A DNA stretch of 45,243 bases, from positions 1 through 45,243 of the forward strand of contig JAKUQR010000023.1 of NCBI GenBank assembly GCA_022450155.1. Direction: 5' to 3'. Shown here piece by piece: positions 1 through 6,646 of the stretch; position 1 is the stretch's first letter; every line of letters begins with the position of its first letter. Under the pieces are notes generated by a model. That model worked only from the letters and a program-made list of their open reading frames with translations, was not told the DNA's origin and searched no databases. The position numbers were made by a program, and so were the translations under genes. Origin of the DNA: Gammaproteobacteria bacterium (GTDB taxonomy: Bacteria; Pseudomonadota; Gammaproteobacteria; Arenicellales; UBA868).

Positions 1-102
1 ACTTTATGGAGTTAACTAGTTAACTACTAATGAACCGGTGACCAACAACATATAGACTTGCATTTCCACGCTGTAATCATACTGATCAACTGGAGGATAA
101 CC

Positions 103-372
103 ATGAATGTCTTAGTCATTGCACACCTTAAAGCAAGCTACGAAGACTGGAAATCACTCTTTGATGCTGACGAAGAACGCGCCGATTTTTGTGACGAGAG
201 TCAGACTAAAGTAGGCCGAGTGGATGAACATACTGGCCTAATTACACTATTTGACGTGGACATGGAGGCTATGGGGAAACGTCTAAGCAGCCCTGATTTT
301 CAGGCCATGATTGAAGACTACGTGGACCACCATGACGTATTCACTTTTGAACCTCTGGCTCCACCCGATTAA
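103..372 (+). CDS. small hypothetical protein (89 aa)
   Basis: I do not recognise a named family. The 89-residue product begins MNVLVIAHLKASYEDWKSLF and alternates short hydrophobic strands with amphipathic helices, the pattern of a small ferredoxin-like or dimeric alpha/beta-barrel fold such as the DUF3764 and antibiotic-biosynthesis-monooxygenase-like groups; that fold is an inference. It is acidic, ends in EPLAPPD, and has no signal peptide or membrane segment. I chose the ATG at 103 because TGGAGG sits 7-12 bases upstream; an in-frame ATG at 58 has no ribosome binding site and would add residues unlike the rest. It stands alone at the edge of a decayed region with no operon partner. Confidence 0.6.
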   Translation: MNVLVIAHLKASYEDWKSLFDADEERADFCDESQTKVGRVDEHTGLITLFDVDMEAMGKRLSSPDFQAMIEDYVDHHDVFTFEPLAPPD

Positions 373-494
373 ATCTCACCCATAATGAGGCGTTGGAGAA
401 GTGTCAGGTCCAGTTAGAGCCACTTTGCAGTTGAGACATAACGTACATAACGAATGTCTTGACTAGATAAGACATTTCATATCCACGCTATGCC

Positions 495-722
495 TCATCT
501 AGGCAGTCGCCACAACACTCTTGTGGGTGTTTCGTTAGTATTCTCTCTTTCAACATGCATCTCGTCGAAAGCAACTCGTTCTATCGTCTTGACACTGCAC
601 TCTACCTGTCGACCGACGGCATCTACCAATTCCTCCTTAAGATGCCAGTCACCATCTTCTAGCACACTCTCTAGAATATCTCTGACAGAAGCACCTGTCG
701 CACCTCTACCGGTTGAGACACT
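495..722 (-). pseudogene. C-terminal winged-helix remnant of a replication/primase-like protein
   Basis: Read on the minus strand, this stretch stays open for about 75 codons and gives coherent protein without a plausible start. It runs from a TAG at 723-725 to a TGA at 495-497. The product has VRDILESVLEDGDWHLKEEL, then a helix with CSVKTIERVAFDE and ends in VLWRLPR. This helix, helix, wing layout with a W-x-LP ending resembles the C-terminal winged helix of AAA/primase proteins of plasmids and phages (RepA-like, DUF3987-like). The assignment is by pattern only. The body of the gene is missing, so it is treated as a fragment of a mobile element. Confidence 0.4.
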
Positions 723-757
723 CTAGAACTCATCCAAACTCCTACCCAACATCGGGG

Positions 758-806
758 TTCGTTTTAATTGTTTTCTCTCAGCTCAGTGTGGCGTATTTGT
801 GGTAGG
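758..806 (-). repeat. dispersed repeat R1, copy 1
   Basis: About 49 bases that match a segment at 3592-3640 with nearly the same internal spacing. Both start with TTCGTTTT on the plus strand and end with TGTGGTAG about 40 bases later, with TGTGGC-TA just before the end. A weaker third copy lies at 6480-6528. The copies occur only in the decayed region at the left of the window, so they probably belong to the lost mobile elements. The strand is arbitrary. Confidence 0.5.
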
Positions 807-1222
807 AGCAGAGGATTTGGTGGGGAGATTGGGTTAGCAGTTCACACTTGCATCAGTGTTGAGGGTTCATCGAATTGAGCCGATAAATCTTGATAAATTC
901 AGATGGTCTGAAATGCAGCGATTCATGCATTCATAGTTCGTTGAATACAGGAATATATCTAGACAAACATAAATCAACAATATCTAAAATCCATATTTGT
1001 AAACCATTTTCATGCAGTCTGTACCAAATGGCGGTCCTTTATTGTCAACAGCCCACTAAAACTGTAAACCTTTCTGCCTTTTCGGCGATGTCTGGAAGTT
1101 CAAGCTTGTCGATCAACTCGCACAGTGAAATTGATTGCCATCTGCGCCGTACGTGTACTCGGCCAATCTTCTAGCCCACATTGCCTTACTTGACATAGAA
1201 ATCTATATGTTGGGATAGTTAT
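807..1222. other. gene-poor, decayed stretch
   Basis: I see no intact gene in this stretch. On the minus strand, 1045-1170 stays open and reads with protein-like composition, including CELIDKLELPDIAEKAERF and ending VLVGC before a TGA at 1045-1047. It has no start codon and I cannot assign a family. It lies directly downstream, on the same strand, of the truncated prepilin at 1223-1429, and may be another gene scrap. The base composition is AT-rich compared with the core genes further right. Confidence 0.35.
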
Positions 1223-1429
1223 TCAACTGATAACTGTGGATAGGTATCGACGATGGTTAACTACATGCTGACTATTCACGGGGTATAACTTACTTGCGTT
1301 CCGTCGGTGCATACCGCTCCTCCTACTGGACAGTGCATTGTTACAGTAGAAGGACAACCCGTACATGTGCATGATCGCTACCACGATCATCAGTTCTATC
1401 AATGTGAATCCGAAATTAATGCGTTTCAT
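1223..1429 (-). pseudogene. truncated type IV prepilin
   Basis: The first 19 codons encode a textbook class III prepilin leader: MKRINFG followed by FTLIELMIVVAI, with the PilD cleavage site after the glycine and the essential glutamate at mature position 5. A type IV pilin would continue with the rest of its N-terminal helix and 100 or more residues. Here the pilin sequence stops at once and runs into unrelated residues up to a stop at 1223-1225. In the neighbouring frame the tail reads as cysteine-rich protein (CTCTGCPSTV, then CPVGG), so this may be a pilin start and end joined by an internal deletion. An AGGAATAAG lies upstream of the ATG. It is not expected to make a pilus subunit. Confidence 0.65.
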
Positions 1430-1465
1430 ACCGCCATCTTATTCCTGTTCGGTTCTACCCCGTTT

Positions 1466-1481
1466 CCGTACACCTATACGC
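1466..1481 (+). promoter_or_regulatory. possible MerR-type operator dyad
   Basis: CCGTAC, four bases, then ATACGC has the same half-site length and spacing as the mer operator dyad (CCGTAC, four bases, GTACGG) and lies 65 bases before merT. The left half is exact and the right half matches four of six bases. The flanking -35 and -10 elements are poor and no merR gene is in the window. It may be a decayed operator or chance. Confidence 0.25.
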
Positions 1482-1546
1482 GTCTGTAAACAAATTAACA
1501 CCACTGTTATTTGAATCGTATATAGGGAGGGTTGAAATAACGCAAT

Positions 1547-1957
1547 ATGGAAATCAATGATGAAGGTGGTGATAATTGTCTTGATCTCGCTCAACAAAAG
1601 AGTACAGTGACTAGAGTGAAAGACTCTAATTTGCCAATTGCAGGCGGTATGTTGGTCGGACTGGCTGGTGGGTTGTGTTGTGCAGGGCCGCTGGTTCTGA
1701 TACTACTTGGGATCAGTGGCTCCTGGATCGCTACTTTGACTTTGCTAGAGCCATACCAGCCTCTTTTCATGATCGCGGTGGCAGGTGCTTTCGGTTATTC
1801 CGGCTGGCAGTTCTTTCGGCCCATAGAGCAGTGTGCGCCGGGCAGTGCTTGTGCCATTCCGCGTATTCGCCATCGCCGTCAGACAGTCTTCTGGATCAGT
1901 TTACCGGTAGCCGTCACCCTGGTCTCAAGTTCTTATTGGATTCCACTGGTGGCCTAG
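1547..1957 (+). CDS. merT: mercuric ion transport protein MerT
   Basis: MerT is the inner-membrane protein that takes Hg(II) from MerP and passes it into the cytoplasm, normally to mercuric reductase. The 136-residue product has the family layout: a first membrane helix at about residues 33-55 carrying the adjacent pair Cys44-Cys45 (GGLCCAGPLV), a second helix at about 62-88, the loop pair Cys96 and Cys102 (QCAPGSACAIP), and a third helix at about 115-134. The length is normal, with a somewhat long N-terminal tail. GGGAGGG precedes the ATG by about 14 bases. It is followed 12 bases later by merP. No merR or merA is in the window, so detoxification would depend on a reductase elsewhere, or the cassette is a remnant. 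Confidence 0.93.
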   Translation: MEINDEGGDNCLDLAQQKSTVTRVKDSNLPIAGGMLVGLAGGLCCAGPLVLILLGISGSWIATLTLLEPYQPLFMIAVAGAFGYSGWQFFRPIEQCAPGSACAIPRIRHRRQTVFWISLPVAVTLVSSSYWIPLVA

Positions 1958-1969
1958 GAGAGATACTTA

Positions 1970-2251
1970 ATGAGAACGCTGTTATTGCTTTTGTTCCTGG
2001 CGCTGCCTATCGGCGCCGTCGCCGGTGAGCAGACTGTGACCTTGTCGGTGCCAACCATGAGTTGTGCGGTGTGCCCGATCACCGTGAACAAGGCCCTTAT
2101 GCAAGTCGATGGCGTGGTCGAGGCGATTACCAATTATGAGACCAAGACCGCGCTGGTTATCTATGATGATGAGATCGCTGATGTTGAATTGCTTACCGAG
2201 GCGACCACCAACGCAGGCTATCCCTCGACGATAGTCACGCCTGATGTTTGA
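1970..2251 (+). CDS. merP: periplasmic mercury-binding protein MerP
   Basis: MerP binds Hg(II) in the periplasm and hands it to MerT. The 93-residue product has a signal peptide (MRTLLLLLFLALPIGAVAG, cleavage probably after AVA) and a single heavy-metal-associated domain. Its metal site is T-M-S-C-A-V-C with Cys32 and Cys35, followed by the usual NKALMQVDGV and the C-terminal NAGYPS stretch. GGAGAG lies just before the ATG. It follows merT closely and its TGA overlaps the ATG of the next gene (TGATG), so the three are translationally linked. Confidence 0.95.
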   Translation: MRTLLLLLFLALPIGAVAGEQTVTLSVPTMSCAVCPITVNKALMQVDGVVEAITNYETKTALVIYDDEIADVELLTEATTNAGYPSTIVTPDV

Positions 2252-2463
2252 TGGAGGTTATTTCAGACTCTGAGATCAGCTGCCCGACCTGTGGCCATAA
2301 AAAGGTCGAAACCATGCCGGTAGATGCCTGCCAGTGGTTTTATGAGTGCGAGCACTGCCATACGCTGATGAAGCCCAAGACCGGGGACTGCTGTGTTTTC
2401 TGCTCTTATGGCTCGGTGCCGTGTCCACCTAAACAGGAGAATCAATCCTGTTGTGGCCAGTGA
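2251..2463 (+). CDS. GDCCVxC-domain small cysteine-rich protein
   Basis: This 70-residue cytoplasmic protein is the family named for the motif GDCCVxC, which often travels with mer genes and in some organisms is a selenoprotein. Here all positions are cysteine: Cys11 and Cys14 (SCPTC), Cys33 and Cys36 (CEHC), Cys47, Cys48 and Cys51 (GDCCVFC), Cys58 (VPCPP) and a terminal pair Cys67-Cys68. The first two CxxC pairs look like a zinc knuckle or metal site. Function is not established; a role in binding or transferring Hg(II) after MerT is inference from linkage. I chose the ATG that overlaps the merP stop; a TTG one codon upstream is possible. Confidence 0.8.
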   Translation: MEVISDSEISCPTCGHKKVETMPVDACQWFYECEHCHTLMKPKTGDCCVFCSYGSVPCPPKQENQSCCGQ

Positions 2464-2648
2464 GGGCGCAGCTGGTGGTGGTTTGTCAGGCGACGACTCA
2501 GGTCGCTCTGCCTGAGGTGAAGGTGGGTAGAGCCAGCCGTGACAACTTAGGGAAGTGGCCGAAAAGGTAGGGAGGTTTACGGAATTAGTGGGGTGTTGGG
2601 AGTAGGATAGATGGTATGAAACCTCTGCCTACCCAATAGGAGGATCAG

Positions 2649-3251
2649 ATGAAACGATCACTCTCTGCGGTTGGTCTTTGCTTCGTTCTGATGCTGGGTT
2701 TGTCTCGGGAAGCTGGTGCCTTTGATGAGACACAACTCCAAGAACTACAATTACTTGGTGAAAACTGTCCTTCCTGTGACCTAAGTGGGGCAAAACTGAA
2801 TAGAGAAGATTTAAGCAAGAAAAATCTAACTGAGGCAGATCTGACACAAGCATATCTAAATGGGGTAAATCTGTCTGAAGCGAATCTTAGTTGGGCAAAC
2901 CTAACGGGTGCACATCTGGGCACTGCCAATTTGAGTAAGGCAAATCTGGAAGAGGCAAATTTGTCTTGGGCAGACCTAAGTGGAGCAGATCTAGTTTCAG
3001 CAGATTTGACTGGAGCAAATCTTAGTTGGGCAGAACTGACCGGGGCAAATCTGATGTGGGCAGTTCTAACTGAGGCAAATCTGACTGGAGCAGACCTGAC
3101 TAAGGCTAAATTGAATTGGGCAAATCTAACGGGGGCAGATCTGACTGAGGTAGAACTGACAGGGGCAAGTCTAACTGGGGCAAACCTGACCAGAACTATT
3201 TTCTGTGAAACTGAAATGACAGATGGGACAATGAACAACTCAGGTTGCTAG
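2649..3251 (+). CDS. secreted pentapeptide-repeat protein
   Basis: The 200-residue product has a signal peptide (to about AGAFD, residues 1-25), a short Cys pair region (ENCPSCDLSGA) and then about 25 tandem pentapeptides of the A(D/N)LxX type, such as ANLSWANLTGAHL and GADLTKAKLNWANL, to about residue 180. These repeats fold into a right-handed quadrilateral beta-helix. The ENCPxCDLSGAxL start of the coil is common in exported members from proteobacteria and cyanobacteria. No enzymatic motif is visible and the role is unknown. A strong AGGAGG lies six bases before the ATG. The DNA repeats with the protein, which makes the reverse strand look open as well. It sits between the mer cassette and an integrase remnant, so it may be island cargo. 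Confidence 0.85.
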   Translation: MKRSLSAVGLCFVLMLGLSREAGAFDETQLQELQLLGENCPSCDLSGAKLNREDLSKKNLTEADLTQAYLNGVNLSEANLSWANLTGAHLGTANLSKANLEEANLSWADLSGADLVSADLTGANLSWAELTGANLMWAVLTEANLTGADLTKAKLNWANLTGADLTEVELTGASLTGANLTRTIFCETEMTDGTMNNSGC

Positions 3252-3258
3252 AAGATAA

Positions 3259-3425
3259 TCAGCCCAATCTTTCCATCAACTCTTCTGCTATTAAGTGCGT
3301 ACAGCGCATCAGCAATTTGGTGTCTTTGTGTTCCGTAATGGTGGCCACCTGGGCGGGGTTGAGACTTTTTTCAAAAAGTCTCTATTTGCTTCGTGACGTA
3401 AGTCATGGAAGTGCAGATCAGCTAT
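3259..3425 (-). pseudogene. C-terminal remnant of a tyrosine recombinase (integrase)
   Basis: On the minus strand two overlapping frames give the end of a phage-type integrase. The first reads DLHFHDLRHEANR, the box with the catalytic H-x-x-R. After one frameshift near 3385 the second reads RLFEKSLNPAQVATITEHKD and then TKLLMRCTHLIAEELMERLG before a TGA at 3259-3261. In working enzymes the second part has GHKD and RYTHL. Here the glycine is glutamate and the nucleophilic tyrosine is cysteine, so catalysis is lost. The rest of the gene is missing: the fragment runs straight into the tRNA-like element at 3416-3491, the expected neighbour of an island integrase. A 22-base inverted repeat (3361-3382) falls inside this fragment. 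Confidence 0.75.
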
Positions 3426-3439
3426 TTAATGGTTGGTTT

Positions 3440-3491
3440 GCTCGCCCCCAGGAGGCAGAGGTCAGGGGTTCGAATCCCTTCGAGAGTGCCA
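3440..3491 (+). pseudogene. tRNA 3'-half remnant
   Basis: The T arm is intact: AGGGG, the loop TTCGAAT, then CCCTT at 3464-3480. It is preceded by a normal variable loop AGGTC and followed by CGAGAGTG and an encoded CCA at 3489-3491. The anticodon stem pairs only partly, the anticodon cannot be read safely, and the sequence upstream cannot pair with the acceptor strand, so this is not a working tRNA. The GGCAGAGGTC context resembles tRNA-Arg. A second tRNA-like piece of the opposite end lies at 3695-3737 on the other strand, and a sister of this element lies at 6560-6618. Confidence 0.5.
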
Positions 3492-3591
3492 GTATTCTAC
3501 TGTGTCCGCTGTACTGGCAACCTAAGTGCATCAATTACTTATGTCAATTCAGTTGTCGTTTTGTTCATCTCTAAATCTGCAACGCTCGAAG

Positions 3592-3640
3592 TTCGTTTTG
3601 ACTACTTTTGACACCTAAATGTGGCCTACGTGTGGTAGAA
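3592..3640 (-). repeat. dispersed repeat R1, copy 2
   Basis: Second copy of the element at 758-806: TTCGTTTT, then TGTGGCCTA and TGTGGTAG in the same order and nearly the same spacing. It lies about 100 bases beyond the tRNA-like CCA. The rest of 3492-3694 shows no gene. Confidence 0.5.
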
Positions 3641-3694
3641 GCAAAGGGCAGACATCATCTCAACTCTGACTAGTCCTCTGGGCTACGTGTCTTT

Positions 3695-3737
3695 GACCCG
3701 TGGCCGGCACCGCTCTATCCGGTTGAGCGACGGGCGC
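3695..3737 (-). pseudogene. tRNA-Arg-like 5'-half remnant
   Basis: Read from 3737 downwards this starts GCGCCCGT, then a D arm with GCTC and GAGC stems around AACCGGATA, which is close to the start of bacterial tRNA-Arg genes. It fails after the anticodon-stem region: the following bases do not pair and there is no T arm. It lies on the opposite strand to the 3' half at 3440-3491. The two halves could come from one gene split and inverted, or from two separate insertions. Confidence 0.4.
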
Positions 3738-3834
3738 ACTCTACACCGTGGGGCGAATTCGTTCTATAATTTTGGACGTAACCCAGACCACAGGATGCCA
3801 ATCCTCCACTTAACCTCTGCTCCATACCTAGATC

Positions 3835-5613
3835 GTGGAAACTACAAAACCGACCCGGAAACTCGCGACAATCATGGCAGCTGACTGTGTGGGTTTCAGC
3901 AAGCTGATGGACAGCAACGAAGAGCTGACTCTTCAGAATATCAAGATCTGCCGCAGCCTGATTGATCCGATCATCAAGGAACATGGTGGCCGGATTTTTC
4001 ATACCGCCGGCGATTCCATGATTGCTGAGTTCAACAGTGTGGTCGATTCTGTGAATACGGCCATTGAATTTCAAAAAGTACTCAGCGAACGAAACGCCAG
4101 CGTTGACGAAGAATCGCGGATGGAATTCAGGATCGGCATCCACCTAGACGACGTTATCATTGAAGGCGCCAATATCTATGGCAGTGGAGTCAATGTCGCA
4201 GCAAGACTAGAGGGTCTCTGCGAACCCGGTTGCATACTGCTATCCCGAACGGTGCATGAAAAGATCGTCAAGCGGATCAAAATTGCGATTGATAGTCTGG
4301 GTAACGCTAAACTGAAAAACATTGAAGGCGATTTTGAGATCTACCAGATCTCACCAACCCTGAAAGATCCAACCGGGTCGGCCGAACAAAATACTGCGAC
4401 TGGTCCTCCGACAGAAAACAGAGTCGCAAAGTCAAGGAAAGATGGCGAGGCCAAACCCCGCCTGATGCTGCTGCCTTTCAGAAACCTGAACAAAAGTGAA
4501 GCTAATGATTTTCTCGTCGATGGCATTGTGGACGACATCATCACTGAGCTTTCAATGATCAATTCGATTGAAATCATGTCGCGTAACACCACCTTTGATT
4601 ACAAAGATAACCCCATCGACGTAAAAGAAGCTGCCGAAAAGTACAAACTGGACTATGTGATCACTGGGAGTATCCGGTCAGCGGGAAATCGGGTACGCGT
4701 TTCTGCCGAACTGGGAGATCCCATTTCAGGCAATTCGATATGGAGCGCGCGCTACGACAAGACTATGGATGACGTTTTCGAGATTCAGGATGAGATCGTC
4801 AGCAAAATGGCGAATACGGTTCTGAGCGAAATCGAGGTCACCAGCCTGCAGCGAGCCAAACGCAAACCGACCGACAAAATGACCTCGTATGAGTATCTCC
4901 TCCAGGGCAAGTTCCACAAGCGAAAGTTAACCAAGGAGGACGCCAATATTGCGGTTGATATGTTCACCAACGCTATTGAGAGTGACCCGAGCAACGGAAG
5001 AGCATACGCCGAGCGTTGCTGTACCTGGGCCGATGGGCTCGGCCAGAGCTGGTTCGACGAATCAGACGACGATCTACACAACAAAATTCGGGTCACACTG
5101 GAAGACGCCTACGAACTGACCGGTCACGACTGGGACTGCCATCGGTTGCTGTGCAACATCTCCCTGTACCTTGATCTGAACTACGACAAAGCAGAAGAAC
5201 ATGGGAAGAAAGCGTATGAGCTGAATCCAAATAATCCGACCGTGCTGGCATCTTACGGGAAATCGCTTGTACAGAATGGAAAATGCGAAAAGGGAGTCGA
5301 ATTACTCCGCAAAGCCCAAGAGCTCGATCCTTTGAGCCAGCAACTGATCGACGACTTCATTTGGGGGTCCTATACCCTAGGTGACTACGACACCTGCATT
5401 GAATTCTCCGAAAAAATCAGAAAGATCAGACCCAATACGTGGCTGTTGAAAATAGCAAGCTTTGGAGCTCTCAAGCGGCAGGGAGAAAGAGATGAGGAGA
5501 TCAGTCAGTTCATCGAATCTCACGGGAAAGATGAACTGAGCGTTCAGCTGGAGAAGCTGAATTTCAACAGTCAAGAAATTGGTGAGGTCACAAGAAATTT
5601 TGTCTTGAACTAG
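3835..5613 (+). CDS. class III adenylate/guanylate cyclase with TolB/FlgO-like and TPR domains
   Basis: The 592-residue protein has three parts. Residues about 8-175 are a class III nucleotide cyclase domain with the metal aspartates Asp17 (MAADCVGFSKLM) and Asp60 (HTAGDSMIAEF) and the transition-state pair in VNVAAR (Asn120, Arg124). The substrate-selecting lysine expected just before GDS is histidine here (His56), so which nucleotide it uses, and whether it is active, is open. Residues about 207-335 are the periplasm-independent TolB/FlgO-like domain often fused to these cyclases (RLMLLPFRNL to the SIWSARYDKTMDDVFEIQDE helix). Residues about 365-560 are tetratricopeptide repeats. There is no membrane segment. 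The start is GTG with no clear Shine-Dalgarno sequence. It stands alone. Confidence 0.85.
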   Translation: METTKPTRKLATIMAADCVGFSKLMDSNEELTLQNIKICRSLIDPIIKEHGGRIFHTAGDSMIAEFNSVVDSVNTAIEFQKVLSERNASVDEESRMEFRIGIHLDDVIIEGANIYGSGVNVAARLEGLCEPGCILLSRTVHEKIVKRIKIAIDSLGNAKLKNIEGDFEIYQISPTLKDPTGSAEQNTATGPPTENRVAKSRKDGEAKPRLMLLPFRNLNKSEANDFLVDGIVDDIITELSMINSIEIMSRNTTFDYKDNPIDVKEAAEKYKLDYVITGSIRSAGNRVRVSAELGDPISGNSIWSARYDKTMDDVFEIQDEIVSKMANTVLSEIEVTSLQRAKRKPTDKMTSYEYLLQGKFHKRKLTKEDANIAVDMFTNAIESDPSNGRAYAERCCTWADGLGQSWFDESDDDLHNKIRVTLEDAYELTGHDWDCHRLLCNISLYLDLNYDKAEEHGKKAYELNPNNPTVLASYGKSLVQNGKCEKGVELLRKAQELDPLSQQLIDDFIWGSYTLGDYDTCIEFSEKIRKIRPNTWLLKIASFGALKRQGERDEEISQFIESHGKDELSVQLEKLNFNSQEIGEVTRNFVLN

Positions 5614-5677
5614 ATTGTGCCTTTTGCGACACTGGATAACCGGTGATTAGTTCGACCCTGCGTGATTAATTCAAAGA

Positions 5678-5703
5678 CTAAGGCGGTCCAAGGCCCGCCT
5701 TAG
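5678..5703. terminator. terminator-like hairpin
   Basis: CTAAGGCGG and its exact complement CCGCCTTAG enclose an eight-base loop, giving a nine-pair stem between the convergent cyclase and GFA genes. Neither side has a long T run (only TCTTT on the minus strand), so it would be a weak or Rho-aided terminator. It may serve both strands. Confidence 0.45.
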
Positions 5704-5814
5704 TAGAAGGTGAACAGAACCAACTTACGGGCACAGTTGTTTAAAAGTGGCCTGTGAGTGTTTCAGCCGCCATGTCTGGGATACCCGTGAATTGAATGTC
5801 TTACCCTGGTGATC

Positions 5815-6252
5815 TTAAGCGGGGTCAGGCCAAACGAAATCAGGATGTAGACCTTCGTGGACGGGTCGACCATCATCCGGGGTTGGTGCGCCACTGGAAG
5901 GATCAAAAAAAGCGTGGTACGTCGCTGGCATGCTTTCCGGATCGTATCCCATTAGATTGGGGACAATTATTCGGACTCTTCGCTGCTTGTCATCAAGCAT
6001 TATGGGTGTTCCACAGTCTGAGCACGTACACAATTCGAGTGGACCATCCGGATTTTGGTCGTTGAACGGCTGACGATTTAGTTTGCTGAGGTCGTCGATT
6101 TCGACGTCGGAGTGTTTGAAGAAAACGACATGAGTTGTGTCTTGACCAGTAACCCGTTTACAGACAGAACAATGACACGTGTGACTGTCGATGTTTCCGT
6201 CATTTGTGTGTGTGTGAATGTGATCACATCCTCCGGTTTGTTTTTCTGTCAT
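5815..6252 (-). CDS. GFA family zinc-binding protein
   Basis: This 145-residue protein matches the Mss4-like fold of the GFA family, named after glutathione-dependent formaldehyde-activating enzyme, though most members have no proven reaction. Zinc ligands are visible as CHCSVC (Cys26, Cys28, Cys31) and CTCSDCG (Cys75, Cys77, Cys80). The stretch LELCTCSDCGTPIMLDD is typical of the second zinc site. The N-terminus is rich in His and Asp (HIHTHTNDGN) and could bind metal. AAGGAGG lies well placed before the ATG. It is a single gene. Confidence 0.85.
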   Translation of the reverse strand: MTEKQTGGCDHIHTHTNDGNIDSHTCHCSVCKRVTGQDTTHVVFFKHSDVEIDDLSKLNRQPFNDQNPDGPLELCTCSDCGTPIMLDDKQRRVRIIVPNLMGYDPESMPATYHAFFDPSSGAPTPDDGRPVHEGLHPDFVWPDPA

Positions 6253-6479
6253 AGCTGGCTTCCTCCTTAACGTTGATTAATAATAATCGATAAATCTGAT
6301 TTTGTAGTTTGCTACAAACCAGACTATTACAGAATCATCAGAAATTTGCGAGAGCAAGAGGGCAAAATATCGAGATTGCTCCGGAAAACTGGATAATTCT
6401 GGAGAGGGTAAATCAGTCGCATAGAACACTGTCTGGGAAATGCCGTCTAGGACAGTCTTGGCCTCGCGCAAAGGCTGAG

Positions 6480-6528
6480 TATCTTTGAGTGGGCTTGTAT
6501 GCTCAAGTATGGCCTATGTGTAGTAGTA
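6480..6528 (-). repeat. dispersed repeat R1, degenerate copy 3
   Basis: ATGGCCTATGTGTAGTAG at the right end matches the TGTGGCCTACGTGTGGTAG end of the other copies; the left part is poorly kept. It lies 30 bases before the second tRNA-like element. The surrounding gap 6253-6646 holds no gene I can support. Confidence 0.3.
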
Positions 6529-6559
6529 CATATTCAGAAGGCAGTAATGGAGCTTTAAT

Positions 6560-6618
6560 CAGCTACTTAGACAATTGCGTGTTTGCACGCCGAAGGTAGA
6601 GATCAGGGGCTCGAATCC
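6560..6618 (+). repeat. second copy of the tRNA-like element
   Basis: CAGCTA at the left and CAGGGGCTCGAATCC at the right match the element at 3419-3477, and both copies have exactly 44 bases between the first base of CAGCTA and the first base of CAGGGG. The T-arm loop has one change (CTCGAAT for TTCGAAT), and the sequence after it (GTTTTAG) no longer makes an acceptor stem or CCA. ATGGA also precedes both copies. This is a decayed duplicate, perhaps the other attachment end of an element. Confidence 0.45.
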
Positions 6619-6646
6619 GTTTTAGTTTTTAGGCCATCGAGCCACT

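Noticed and set aside
490-726. Plus-strand open frame of 78 codons
   Set aside because: The product is Ser/Thr/Leu-rich with no ribosome binding site, and the minus strand over the same bases gives far more protein-like sequence.
2645-3238. Long open frame on the minus strand opposite the pentapeptide-repeat gene
   Set aside because: It is the mirror of a 15-base DNA repeat; the product is a low-complexity RFAPV-type repeat, and the plus strand has the signal peptide and ribosome binding site.
3361-3382. Perfect 10-base inverted repeat (GAGACTTTTT and its complement)
   Set aside because: It falls inside the integrase remnant's coding sequence and lacks a GC-rich stem and T run in the needed place, so I do not call it a terminator or operator.
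3440-3491. Functional tRNA gene
   Set aside because: The acceptor stem cannot form and the anticodon loop lacks the usual T33, so only a remnant is called.
6277-6471. Minus-strand 64-codon frame starting with TTG
   Set aside because: No ribosome binding site and no recognisable family; it lies in the decayed gap next to repeat copies.
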